Assembly: GCA_023410575.1 (NCBI GenBank)
Contig: JAEYPP010000025.1
Span: 1 to 64,000, forward strand
Length of the DNA: 64,000 bases
From: Bacillota bacterium
GTDB taxonomy: Bacteria > Bacillota > Clostridia > Lachnospirales > Lachnospiraceae
Reading direction: 5' to 3'
Shown here piece after piece: positions 28,910 through 37,490 of the stretch. A program made the translations under genes and the position numbers. The notes under the pieces were generated by a model. The model saw only the letters and a program-made list of their open reading frames with translations, made no database searches and was not told the origin of the DNA. The first letter of the stretch is position 1. Every line of letters starts with the position of its first letter.

Positions 28910-28959
28910 AAGGGGCTTTCTACTAACTGGTTACTAATCAGCTAGTACAATAGCCCCTT
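28910..28959 (-). terminator. Terminator after yebC
   Basis: AAGGGGCT (28910-28917) pairs with AGCCCCTT (28952-28959). On the minus strand the stem ends in CCCC followed by TTTTTCATT, a good Rho-independent terminator, 35 bases after the yebC stop. The rest of the 345-base gap to the Ig-like gene (28649-28909) holds the operator-like site and AT-rich DNA with no credible open frame. Confidence 0.85.
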
Positions 28960-28993
28960 GTCCAATATTTATCAATAGAAAAGTAAATAATAC

Positions 28994-29731
28994 CTAACCT
29001 TCATAATCCGACCAGTTCGTGTAAACTTCTTGAACATCATCGTCTTCATCGAGAAGATCAAACGTACGATTGATATTCTTAATATCTAGTTCATCCGATA
29101 AATCAACATAAGTTTGTGGAATCATTGTAACATCAGCTTCCACCATCTTTATTCCCTCTTTTTCAAGAGTTTCACGCACAGTTGAAAAGTTATCAGGTGT
29201 TGTAAGTATTTCAAAGCTATCTTCTTCCTCTTTAAAATCTTCAGCCCCAGCATCAAGAGCCATCATCATAAGGTCATCTGCGTCCATATCACATTCTTCT
29301 TTATCAATGATAATCTGACCTTTTTCATCGAACATGTAAGATACACAGCCTTGCGTACCAACGCTTCCACCACCTTTTGTGAATGCATTTCTAACGTTAG
29401 CAGCTGTTCTATTTTTATTATCAGTTAATGCTTCCACGATGATTGCAGTACCGCTTGGGCCATAACCTTCATATGTTACGAATTCATAATTAACATTTGC
29501 TCCCTCACCGGCAGCTTTCTTAATACTTCTATCAATGGTATCGTTTGGCATATTATTGGATTTTGCCTTTGCAATGATATCCTTTAACCTACTGTTGTTG
29601 TTAGGATCAGCACCACCCTCTTTTACAGCAACTGCAATTTCACGACCAATTCTTGTAAATATTTTCCCTTTAGCCGCATCATTCTTTTCTTTTTTATGTT
29701 TGATGTTAGCAAATTTTGAATGTCCTGACAT
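28994..29731 (-). CDS. yebC: YebC/PmpR-family protein
   Basis: Members of this family have been described as transcription regulators and, more recently, as factors easing ribosome stalling. The 245-residue frame starts MSGHSKFANIKHKKEKNDAAKGK, the family's canonical N-terminus. It includes RLKDIIAKAKSNNMPNDTI and EGYGPSGTAIIVEALTDN, and ends in an acidic tail. The upstream spacer of about 170 bases separates it from argR, so it likely has its own promoter. It ends at a strong terminator. Confidence 0.95.
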   Translation of the reverse strand: MSGHSKFANIKHKKEKNDAAKGKIFTRIGREIAVAVKEGGADPNNNSRLKDIIAKAKSNNMPNDTIDRSIKKAAGEGANVNYEFVTYEGYGPSGTAIIVEALTDNKNRTAANVRNAFTKGGGSVGTQGCVSYMFDEKGQIIIDKEECDMDADDLMMMALDAGAEDFKEEEDSFEILTTPDNFSTVRETLEKEGIKMVEADVTMIPQTYVDLSDELDIKNINRTFDLLDEDDDVQEVYTNWSDYEG

Positions 29732-29899
29732 TATAATACTTCCTTTCCGATTCTAATAGCCATCGAATATTTTACCACGGTTTTCTTAACGATTCAATCA
29801 ATATTTTCATATTGCGTATCACGTGTCGAATAATAAAGCACCAATATTTTAAATCTATGATACAATAATGTTCTTTATATTCATCTAGTGATTAAACTA

Positions 29900-30361
29900 T
29901 TATTTATTTCCACTCTTAATAATTCTTGATAGTTTCTCCATCACTTTAATTGTATCCGGAATTGTACGGACAGCGCACATAATTGTATCATCACCTGCTA
30001 TACAACCAACAATTCCATCAAAGTGTAAAGCATCCAAAGCTGCCGCTACCGCCATCGCCATACCAGATACTGTTTTAACCACAACAATATTTTGTGCCAT
30101 ATCCATTGAAATAAATCCATCGCGTAAAATACGAATATACTTCTCAGCCATACCAGACTCTTGATTTGCTAACACAATATATTTTTGTCTTCCTTGCTCC
30201 GTAGCTACCTTTGTAAGCTTCAATTCCCTAATATCCCTTGAAATCGTTGCCTGTGTTACATTATACCCTGCTTTTACAAGTAAATCTGCTAATTCTTCTT
30301 GCGTCTCAATATCGAATTTTGTAATTAACTCTATAATTTTACTTTGTCTACCAATTTTCAT
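29900..30361 (-). CDS. argR: Arginine repressor ArgR
   Basis: It represses arginine biosynthesis when bound to arginine. The N-terminal winged helix (residues 1-70) contains QATISRDIRELKL, and the C-terminal hexamerisation and arginine-binding domain has the GCIAGDDTIM motif near residue 125. The 153-residue length is normal. It follows nadK by 47 bases on the same strand, as in most Firmicutes. Confidence 0.96.
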   Translation of the reverse strand: MKIGRQSKIIELITKFDIETQEELADLLVKAGYNVTQATISRDIRELKLTKVATEQGRQKYIVLANQESGMAEKYIRILRDGFISMDMAQNIVVVKTVSGMAMAVAAALDALHFDGIVGCIAGDDTIMCAVRTIPDTIKVMEKLSRIIKSGNK

Positions 30362-30408
30362 TAATTATATCCTCCCTCTTAATACAATCATCTTTATCTA
30401 CTACACTT

Positions 30409-31272
30409 TTAGTTAACTTCTCTTAATTTTGTTCGTAATAAATCAAAAAAGCTTTGATGTTGAAAGCGAATAAGCTTTGTTGTTAGATTTGATTTCTTGA
30501 TTAATATTTTATCGTTTGCTGAAAGATTCACAGCCATATCACCATCAATTGTAACATTTACTTCTTCCTCTTGAGTCTTCTTACTTTCTCTGATACGAAT
30601 CTCTACTGTATCCTCGCTTGAAACTACAATACTTCGACCATTAAAGGAATGTGGACATATAGGTGTTATAATAATTGCTTTACTTCTTGGTGTTACAATT
30701 GGCCCTCCTGCCGATAAATTATAACCAGTCGATCCAGTCGGTGTTGAGATAATAACACCATCCCCCCGATAATCCTGTACCCAGGAATTATTCACGTAAA
30801 TACCAACACAGATAATTCTAGAAAAACCACTTCGCGCAACTACTACATCATTTAAGGCAAAATAACTTGAAGTATCTTTCTTATGATTAGTTAATGACTC
30901 ATAAATAGCTTCAAACATCAGTCGCTCTTCTACAATATATTCTCCACGAATTAAATCAAGCATCGCATCCTTAATACTATGAAGCTCTATCTCAGCCAAA
31001 AAACCTAACGTTCCCAAATTAATTCCGAAAATCGGTATATCTGTATATAATAAATCATGTGCTGCATTAATGATTGTTCCATCTCCACCAATTACAATTA
31101 CACAATCTGTATCACTTGGAATTGTAGCTACATCTGTAAAATGATCATTTGTAGCAGCTTGCTTAGCAATTACAACCGAACAATTATTCTCTTTTATGAC
31201 ATCCATGATTTGATTCGTAACAGACAAATCTACATCTTTTTCACGATTTGCAATAATGCAAAATTTTTTCAT
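30409..31272 (-). CDS. nadK: NAD kinase
   Basis: It phosphorylates NAD to NADP. The 287 residues show the GGDGTIINA motif (Asp and Gly of the active site), the NLGTLGFLAEI loop, ALNDVVVAR, and STPTGSTGYNLSAGGPIV. All are diagnostic. It is normally directly downstream of tlyA; here a membrane protein, a flavodoxin and two R repeats lie between them. Confidence 0.97.
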   Translation of the reverse strand: MKKFCIIANREKDVDLSVTNQIMDVIKENNCSVVIAKQAATNDHFTDVATIPSDTDCVIVIGGDGTIINAAHDLLYTDIPIFGINLGTLGFLAEIELHSIKDAMLDLIRGEYIVEERLMFEAIYESLTNHKKDTSSYFALNDVVVARSGFSRIICVGIYVNNSWVQDYRGDGVIISTPTGSTGYNLSAGGPIVTPRSKAIIITPICPHSFNGRSIVVSSEDTVEIRIRESKKTQEEEVNVTIDGDMAVNLSANDKILIKKSNLTTKLIRFQHQSFFDLLRTKLREVN

Positions 31273-31465
31273 GCCGCCTCCACGAATGCATTTTTTTACT
31301 TACGTATGTATAATTATAACAGGATGACATTATATAATCAAGAATATATTCGTAGTTGTCCCACTTGCGCTTTGTGTACTTTTTTTCCATGAATGCTTAA
31401 GATTCAAGTGTTATACGAAAAGAACGTGAAAAAATTATGCACTTGAACATCTACTTCAATTAATA

Positions 31466-31509
31466 ATGGCATCTTTCATTCTTATATTTATAAGATTAAA
31501 AGATGCCAT
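31466..31509 (-). terminator. Long hairpin between flavodoxin gene and nadK
   Basis: ATGGCATCTTT (31466-31476) and AAAGATGCCAT (31499-31509) pair perfectly, with an inner TCTTAT/ATAAGA stem. On the minus strand the hairpin is followed by TATTAATTG and lies about 100 bases after the flavodoxin stop. It probably ends the membrane-protein/flavodoxin transcript. The rest of the 339-base gap before nadK (31273-31611) contains only AT-rich DNA. Confidence 0.6.
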
Positions 31510-31611
31510 ATTCTTAATTATTTATATATGTATTAATTTACCACTTTGACTCATATAATTATCCACTAACCCATCATAATTATAACGACCACAAAATTCC
31601 TCTATATCTTA

Positions 31612-32139
31612 TTAATGTAAGCACTCATCTATAATCTTATTTAATCCAATAAAGTCAACAAAATCGGCTTTTTTATTATAAGTTTCTAACATATTTTGAA
31701 CTTCTGGAGTTTGCTTCTCTTTCGGCATGTTTTTAGCTTTCGTATAGACACGATACATCATTGCTTTGTGTAAGAAACTTAACTTTTTATAGTCTATTCC
31801 GCCTCGTAAATGGAAAATTTTAGTTCTTTCTAAGATAGATTGTGGCACTTGCTGATAGATCGATTTTTTTATTTGCTCCGTATTTTCCTCATTAGTTACA
31901 TCTGCAACTCCAACTGTTACAATGATAAGATTAGCATTTTCCGGTATTACTTTAATTGTATCTTTTAATCCTTTTACACCACCCGCATATAATCCGCCGA
32001 AATGGATAATTTCTTCATATTCGGATAAATCTTTGATATCTTCAAATGTAATAGCTTTAATATTTGTCATTTCAGATAATTTTTCTGCATAACTTTTTGT
32101 AGTTCCGTAAGTACTTCCATAAATAATTAATCGCTTCAT
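31612..32139 (-). CDS. Flavodoxin-domain protein (Flavodoxin_5/HemG-like)
   Basis: This is a 175-residue FMN-binding electron carrier candidate. The N-terminal phosphate loop is IYGSTYGTTKSYAEKL, followed by EEIIHFGGLYAGGVKGL. The C-terminal half (YKKLSFLHKAMMYRV) resembles the flavodoxin family that includes protoporphyrinogen oxidase HemG, but no haem genes are nearby, so the substrate is unknown. It lies 20 bases after a polytopic membrane protein gene and is probably co-transcribed with it. Confidence 0.75.
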   Translation of the reverse strand: MKRLIIYGSTYGTTKSYAEKLSEMTNIKAITFEDIKDLSEYEEIIHFGGLYAGGVKGLKDTIKVIPENANLIIVTVGVADVTNEENTEQIKKSIYQQVPQSILERTKIFHLRGGIDYKKLSFLHKAMMYRVYTKAKNMPKEKQTPEVQNMLETYNKKADFVDFIGLNKIIDECLH

Positions 32140-32159
32140 TCTTTCATTCTTTCATCCTT

Positions 32160-33023
32160 TCATTCTGTAATCGTTTTAAGCTCTATGTACAATTTTTTAT
32201 CAAAGTAAAATGCAAACCCTCCCAATGCAATGAACGAAAAACTTTTAGTAATCAAAACTGGAAGTGGCAAATCACATCCTGCTACTATTTGGCAAATTGT
32301 TTGAGGTAACATCATAATACCTACAATTATGCATAGCTTAATTAATATTGCTAATAGCAATGTCCCTATAGGATTCTGCTTTCTTAATAAATATAGAGTA
32401 AGAAAACATATCGGACTAATGATACCCATATCTAAAACATATGTAATATTGGTCGTATATACGCCAATCAAATTCAATGTTTTTCCATTTAGTACAGTCG
32501 GTATTACATCCGGAAGCCATGCTACCATAAGCGCAATACCTGATATTATTAAAAACATCCTTAGGCCTTTTGTAGATATAGCTGATTTGTTAAGGTTAAT
32601 TCTGCATATATGTTTGAACATGCCAAACAAACTACATCCAAACAATGCTACATATACTAAAAATAATCTGTTATAAGTCAGTCCGAAAGCAATACTTGCC
32701 GAATAGTAAAATACTACCGCATAGATAGCTATAAGCTTTAATTCTGATATCAAATCATCCTTTTTTGTATAATTGATATACGAGTATATAAACAAAGGTA
32801 CAACCACGAATAAAGCACAGATATCCGTTCCTATAGAAGTCGATGCCTGTAGGTATGTATCATAGGCATAGATTCCATAACCATATAATTTTACTGTATG
32901 TCCATATTGATTCATAATATCATAGGAACGCGAAAAATTTATAGACAAAATACCAGCAATACTGGTTACAACCATTAATATAATTGTTATAAGTGTTAAA
33001 TAATCTTTATTCTTTATTCTCAT
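32160..33023 (-). CDS. Polytopic membrane protein of unknown function
   Basis: I do not recognise this family. The start at 33023 (MRIKNKDYL, 287 aa) has AAGGAG six bases upstream; the frame open to 33086 lacks a ribosome site. There are about eight hydrophobic segments, beginning LTLITIILMVVTSIAGIL and ending SFIALGGFAFYF, with a short extracytoplasmic loop after the first. No catalytic motif is evident. The pairing with a flavodoxin gene suggests a membrane partner in redox chemistry, but this is inference. The pair separates tlyA from nadK, which are usually adjacent. Confidence 0.6.
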   Translation of the reverse strand: MRIKNKDYLTLITIILMVVTSIAGILSINFSRSYDIMNQYGHTVKLYGYGIYAYDTYLQASTSIGTDICALFVVVPLFIYSYINYTKKDDLISELKLIAIYAVVFYYSASIAFGLTYNRLFLVYVALFGCSLFGMFKHICRINLNKSAISTKGLRMFLIISGIALMVAWLPDVIPTVLNGKTLNLIGVYTTNITYVLDMGIISPICFLTLYLLRKQNPIGTLLLAILIKLCIIVGIMMLPQTICQIVAGCDLPLPVLITKSFSFIALGGFAFYFDKKLYIELKTITE

Positions 33024-33215
33024 AAAAAACTCCTTTTCTGCTAAAGCTTGATTATCAAAGGCACTTAATAATCCTAAAAAATGCAAGATAATTCTAAGCC
33101 ATTAAGATCAATAATGATTAGTTTTATTACATCATTATTTTCATATAGACCTCTATATATGTAACATATTACCTATTAATAGTAACATGTTATCTAATTT
33201 TTGTCAATCAAGAAG

Positions 33216-33282
33216 TTAGACTTACAAGTCCCACATGCTCTTTGTGGGCTTGTGAGCGTAGCGCTACAGCGAAAATATATCA
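33216..33282. repeat. Damaged copy of repeat family R (R5)
   Basis: The core CTTACAAGTCCCACATGC..TTTGTGGGCTTGTGAGCGTAGCGC is intact, but the left TATATTTTCGGAGTGC end and left arm are missing, and the right side reads GCTACAGCGAAAATATA. It sits 68 bases before complete copy R4. Together the two copies occupy most of the 465-base gap between tlyA and the membrane-protein gene. No gene is seen here. Confidence 0.75.
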
Positions 33283-33349
33283 TAGAGTTCATCCTTTTTC
33301 ACGATTTCACACTGGATGAAAAACTCTCCTGTGATTTAAAACTTTGCAT

Positions 33350-33462
33350 GAAAGAAAGATGTGGATGGTATATTTTCGGAGTGCCTTACAAGTCCCACAT
33401 GCTCTTTGTGGGCTTGTGAGCGTAGCGCGCCGGAGAAAATATACCATCCACATCTTTCTTTC
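33350..33462. repeat. Palindromic intergenic repeat, family R, copy R4
   Basis: The left arm GAAAGAAAGATGTGGATGG and the right arm CCATCCACATCTTTCTTTC are perfect complements. With the TATATTTTC/GAAAATATA ends the outer stem is 28 bases. The core matches R2 almost base for base. The arms differ entirely from those of R1-R3. It ends 26 bases after the tlyA stop codon on the minus strand. Confidence 0.92.
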
Positions 33463-33488
33463 TCACAACTGAACAAAATCATAAACAA

Positions 33489-34298
33489 TTATTCATCCAG
33501 TCTTGCGTGGGCTTTTGTAACAACTTCAGGAACCATAGATAAAAAATCACCGATTTCTTGTGTTCCTGACTTTTTCATATGAAGCAAATATTCGATATTT
33601 CCTTCAGGTCCTTTAATTGGTGAAAAATCTAAGTGAAGTAGCGTAAATCCTAAAGAGGAAGCATAAGACATCACCATCTCAATTACTTCTTCGTGAACTT
33701 TTGTATCACGAACGACACCTTTTTTTCCTACCTTCTCACGACCTGCTTCGAATTGTGGCTTAATCAGGCAGACGATTTCGGCATCTTCTTTCATCAAGGC
33801 ATAAACAGGTGTTAATACTTTCGTCAAGGAAATAAATGCTACATCAATCGATACAAAATCCACTTGTTCTTGGATATCTTCGCTTGTTACATAACGAATA
33901 TTCGTCTTTTCCATCGAGATAACTCTCTCATCATTGCGTAACTTCCAAGCAAGTTGATTTGTTCCTACATCAATCGCATAGACTTTAACGGCGCCATTTT
34001 GTAACATACAATCGGTAAAACCACCAGTTGAGGAACCAACATCCATGCAAATTTTTCCTTGTAAGTTAACTCCATGAACATCAATCGCTTTTTCTAATTT
34101 ATATCCACCACGGCTTACATATTTCATCTGATTGCCACGTACCTCAATGGACACATCATCTTTAAACATGCTACCTGCCTTGTCTTCCTTTTGTCCGTTG
34201 ACATAGACAGATCCTGCCATGATTAATGCTTTTGCTTTTTCTCGTGATTCTACAAGATTTCTTTGTACAATTAAAACGTCTAATCTTTCTTTCATCAC
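33489..34298 (-). CDS. tlyA: TlyA-family rRNA 2'-O-methyltransferase
   Basis: TlyA enzymes methylate ribose of 16S/23S rRNA; some are annotated as hemolysins. The N-terminal S4 RNA-binding domain (RLDVLIVQRNLVESREKAKALIMAGSV) occupies residues 4-60. A FtsJ-like Rossmann fold follows with DVGSSTGGFTDCML as the SAM site and VDFVSIDVAFISL. The length of 269 is normal. It follows dxs in the classic xseA-xseB-ispA-dxs-tlyA order, separated from it by about 115 AT-rich bases. Confidence 0.95.
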   Translation of the reverse strand: MMKERLDVLIVQRNLVESREKAKALIMAGSVYVNGQKEDKAGSMFKDDVSIEVRGNQMKYVSRGGYKLEKAIDVHGVNLQGKICMDVGSSTGGFTDCMLQNGAVKVYAIDVGTNQLAWKLRNDERVISMEKTNIRYVTSEDIQEQVDFVSIDVAFISLTKVLTPVYALMKEDAEIVCLIKPQFEAGREKVGKKGVVRDTKVHEEVIEMVMSYASSLGFTLLHLDFSPIKGPEGNIEYLLHMKKSGTQEIGDFLSMVPEVVTKAHARLDE

Positions 34299-34413
34299 AA
34301 CCTCATTTCGTTACATGCAATTTTATCTGTTAAGTTGATTCATTATTATATATGAAAATCCGAGTTATACAACAGGTTCTTAATTTATATTGATAATTAA
34401 GCTTTTGAGCTAA

Positions 34414-36303
34414 TTATTTATTTTGACCATCCAAGCTATCAAGCTGATCTAAAATCTTCTTTGTAATCTGTTCTGCAGAGAGCCCAAACTTGTCAAGTAG
34501 CATATCTCGACCACCGTGCTCAATAAATTGATTTGGTAACGAAATATTGATATGTCGAATGTCGTAATAACCATGCTCGTTTAAGAATACAGAAACTGCT
34601 TCTCCAAATCCACCACGTTTGATACCTTCTTCTAGTGTAACAATTACCTTATGATTCTTCGTTAACTCAATCAACATCTCTTCATCTATTGGGGTTACAA
34701 ATCGAGCATTCACTAAGGTTACACGATGACCTAACTCAATTAATTGTTCTCGTACTTCAACTGCAGTTTTCACCATACTTCCTACGGCAACTAAAGCGAT
34801 TTCTGAGTCTTGTTCTAAGATTTGGCTTTTACCATAAATAACCTCTTCACTTTCCTCTGTGTATCCATGATAAACTGCACTTCTAGGATATCGGATTGCA
34901 ATTGGCCCTTTATAATTCAATGCAAATTGCATCATTTTATCTAATTCAATTCCATTCATCGGAGCAACAATTGTCATCCCAGGCATCGTTGATAAAAAGG
35001 AAATATCAAATAGTCCCTGATGTGTTTCTCCATCTTGACCAACAATACCAGCTCGATCAATTGCAAAAATTACTGGCAGATTACCAACGCAAACATCGTG
35101 TAGAATCTGATCATATGCACGCTGCAAAAAAGTCGAATAAATTGCTACAACTGGACGAAATCCTGAGGTTGCAAGCCCAGCAGCAAAAGTAACTGCATGC
35201 TCCTCTGCGATTCCGACATCAAAAAACCGATCAGGATAAGCTTTTGCGAACGCTGACAATCCAGTACCATCTGGCATTGCCGCAGAGATAGCGACAATAT
35301 CTTCATATTCTCTTCCATAATCCAACATTGTTCTTGAAAAAACATCCGTATAAGAAAGGGAATTATTTGTCTTAATTTTCTTTCCAGTCTTTATGTCAAA
35401 AGGTTCTACACCATGAAAACGAGTTGGCTCCTTCTCAGCTTTATCATAGCCTTTCCCCTTTTTTGTTATTGCGTGTATAATAACTGCACCGTTAACACGA
35501 CTAGCCGACTGGAGTGCAGTTAACATAAGGTTGATGTTATGACCATCGATTGGTCCAATGTAGGTGATACCCATATCTTCAAAAAGCATACCAGGAATTA
35601 TCAGATGTTTAATCGAGTCCTTCGATTGCTTTAAAGTTGTAACGATAGCATCACCAAGTTTTGGAATTTTTCTCAAAGTAGTTTCCAAACCACCTTTAAA
35701 ATTCGTATATTTACTATTAGTTCGCACCCTTCCAAGATAATTCGACACTCCACCAACATTCTCAGCAATCGACATGTTATTATCATTCAGAATGATGATG
35801 AGATTACTCTTAATTCGACCTAGATTATTTAAGGCTTCAAAAGCCATCCCACCGCTTAAAGCTCCATCACCAATCACAGCAACTACTTTATTGTTCTTGC
35901 GTGAAAGATCTCTCGCTTTCACAAGTCCAGTCGCTACGGATAAAGACGTAGAACTGTGCCCCGTATCAAAAGCATCACAATCGCTTTCTTTTCGCTTTGG
36001 GAACCCGCTCATTCCTTCATATTGTCGAAGAGTAGTAAAATCGTTTTTACGGCCAGTTAATATTTTATGGACATAAGCTTGATGTCCGACATCCCAAACA
36101 ATTTGATCTTCAGGAAAATTCATAAAAAGGTGTAACGCCATGGTAAGCTCCACAACACCAAGATTGGACGCTAGATGACCACCAGTCTTACTAATATTCA
36201 TGATCAAAAACCTACGAATTTCAGCAGCCAAACGGGCATAATCTTTTGTAGAAATTGACTTAATGTCATTAGGTTCATTAATTGCATCAAGTATTTTGGG
36301 CAC
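34414..36303 (-). CDS. dxs: 1-Deoxy-D-xylulose-5-phosphate synthase
   Basis: It condenses pyruvate and glyceraldehyde 3-phosphate, the first step of the MEP isoprenoid pathway, with thiamine diphosphate (supplied by ThiN). In 629 residues there are VWDVGHQAYVHKILTGR, the TPP-binding motif GDGALSGGMAFEALNN, DNNMSIAENVG, the transketolase pyrimidine domain with FDVGIAEEHAV, and the C-terminal domain. It follows ispA by 15 bases, coupling precursor supply to prenyl chain synthesis. Confidence 0.98.
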   Translation of the reverse strand: MPKILDAINEPNDIKSISTKDYARLAAEIRRFLIMNISKTGGHLASNLGVVELTMALHLFMNFPEDQIVWDVGHQAYVHKILTGRKNDFTTLRQYEGMSGFPKRKESDCDAFDTGHSSTSLSVATGLVKARDLSRKNNKVVAVIGDGALSGGMAFEALNNLGRIKSNLIIILNDNNMSIAENVGGVSNYLGRVRTNSKYTNFKGGLETTLRKIPKLGDAIVTTLKQSKDSIKHLIIPGMLFEDMGITYIGPIDGHNINLMLTALQSASRVNGAVIIHAITKKGKGYDKAEKEPTRFHGVEPFDIKTGKKIKTNNSLSYTDVFSRTMLDYGREYEDIVAISAAMPDGTGLSAFAKAYPDRFFDVGIAEEHAVTFAAGLATSGFRPVVAIYSTFLQRAYDQILHDVCVGNLPVIFAIDRAGIVGQDGETHQGLFDISFLSTMPGMTIVAPMNGIELDKMMQFALNYKGPIAIRYPRSAVYHGYTEESEEVIYGKSQILEQDSEIALVAVGSMVKTAVEVREQLIELGHRVTLVNARFVTPIDEEMLIELTKNHKVIVTLEEGIKRGGFGEAVSVFLNEHGYYDIRHINISLPNQFIEHGGRDMLLDKFGLSAEQITKKILDQLDSLDGQNK

Positions 36304-36318
36304 AAATTCACCTTCTTC

Positions 36319-37248
36319 CTATTTTTCTCGAGTAATTAAACACTCAATTAGTTTATGCATAAACTCGTCTTTTAGTTGTAAGGAAGATAGTAACTCTAAA
36401 GCTGTCTGCGATAGAGAACTTACCATATCTTTACTCTTATCAATGCCATATAAAGTAACATATGTGGTTTTATGATTCTTTTCGTCACTATGAACTGGTT
36501 TTCCGAGTACTTCAAGCGAACTAGTCACATCTAATATATCATCTTGAATTTGAAAGGCTAAACCAACCTTATCAGCCATAATCTTTATTGTTTCTAATTG
36601 ACTCGTTGTAGCACCTGCAAGTATAGCTCCGATTAAAAAGGAAGCACACAGTAATGCACCCGTCTTCAAATCATAAATAAAATCAAGTTGCTCTTTGCTA
36701 ATCTCTTTTCCGTCATTAAGCACATCGACTACTTGACCACCAATCATTCCATAGATACCAGCATTGGTCGAAAGAATTTGAAGTGCTTTTGAAATTCTAG
36801 TCGACAACTCTTTATATGTTGTAAGGTCTTTGATCTGTTCTAATGTTTGAAATGATTGAAATGCAGTTTCAAATGCTGCATTTAACAGAGCATCCCCTGT
36901 TAGAATGCCCATTGCCTCACCAAATTTTGCATGAGTCGTCAATTGGCCACGTCGATATAGGTCATTATCCATTGCTGGCAAATCATCATGTACCAACGAA
37001 TACGTGTGAATCATCTCGATAGCAACCATAAATGGCTCTATTAAGAAGGGATTTTTTTCCTGATTGCAATTAATCATATGGTACATCTCTTGCATAATCA
37101 TTGGACGAATACGCTTTCCTCCCGCCATTAAGCTGTAATTAAATGCCTCAAAGATTATTTTTTGTTGTCCTTCTTCTTTAGGAAGATAACTTTGTATTAT
37201 TTTCTCTATGTCTTCACTACGCTTTTTCATTGACTCTGCCATGCTCAT
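36319..37248 (-). CDS. ispA: Polyprenyl (farnesyl/geranyl) diphosphate synthase
   Basis: This trans-prenyltransferase builds FPP from IPP and DMAPP. The first Asp-rich motif is DDLPAMDND and the second is FQIQDDILD. GGKRIRPM near residue 52 binds substrate. The 309 residues fit the FPP synthase class; product length cannot be fixed from sequence alone. The preferred start may be the second methionine (MAESMKKRSEDI), two residues in. It lies between xseB and dxs in the conserved operon. Confidence 0.95.
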   Translation of the reverse strand: MSMAESMKKRSEDIEKIIQSYLPKEEGQQKIIFEAFNYSLMAGGKRIRPMIMQEMYHMINCNQEKNPFLIEPFMVAIEMIHTYSLVHDDLPAMDNDLYRRGQLTTHAKFGEAMGILTGDALLNAAFETAFQSFQTLEQIKDLTTYKELSTRISKALQILSTNAGIYGMIGGQVVDVLNDGKEISKEQLDFIYDLKTGALLCASFLIGAILAGATTSQLETIKIMADKVGLAFQIQDDILDVTSSLEVLGKPVHSDEKNHKTTYVTLYGIDKSKDMVSSLSQTALELLSSLQLKDEFMHKLIECLITREK

Positions 37249-37275
37249 CTTTATTATCTCCCGTGCTATTATACT

Positions 37276-37470
37276 TTACTGGCCCTCTTCTAATATCATT
37301 AACTTTTTCTCAACCTTATCAATGGAATCATTACATTCCTTTAACAATTTCATTCCCTCCTCATATAAACGAAAGGAATCTTCAAGTGAGACATCTTCTT
37401 TTTCCAATTCTCCCATTACTGCTTCTAATTGTTCCAATGTTTGTTCTAATGTTTTTACTTGCTTTGCCAT
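37276..37470 (-). CDS. xseB: Exodeoxyribonuclease VII small subunit
   Basis: It pairs with XseA in the ssDNA exonuclease VII complex. This is a 64-residue helical protein with the family pattern LEQLEAVMGELEKEDVSLEDSFRLYEEGMKLLKEC. It is 20 bases downstream of xseA and 27 bases upstream of ispA, so transcription with both is near certain. Confidence 0.95.
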   Translation of the reverse strand: MAKQVKTLEQTLEQLEAVMGELEKEDVSLEDSFRLYEEGMKLLKECNDSIDKVEKKLMILEEGQ

Positions 37471-37490
37471 AAATTATCCTTTCATGATTT

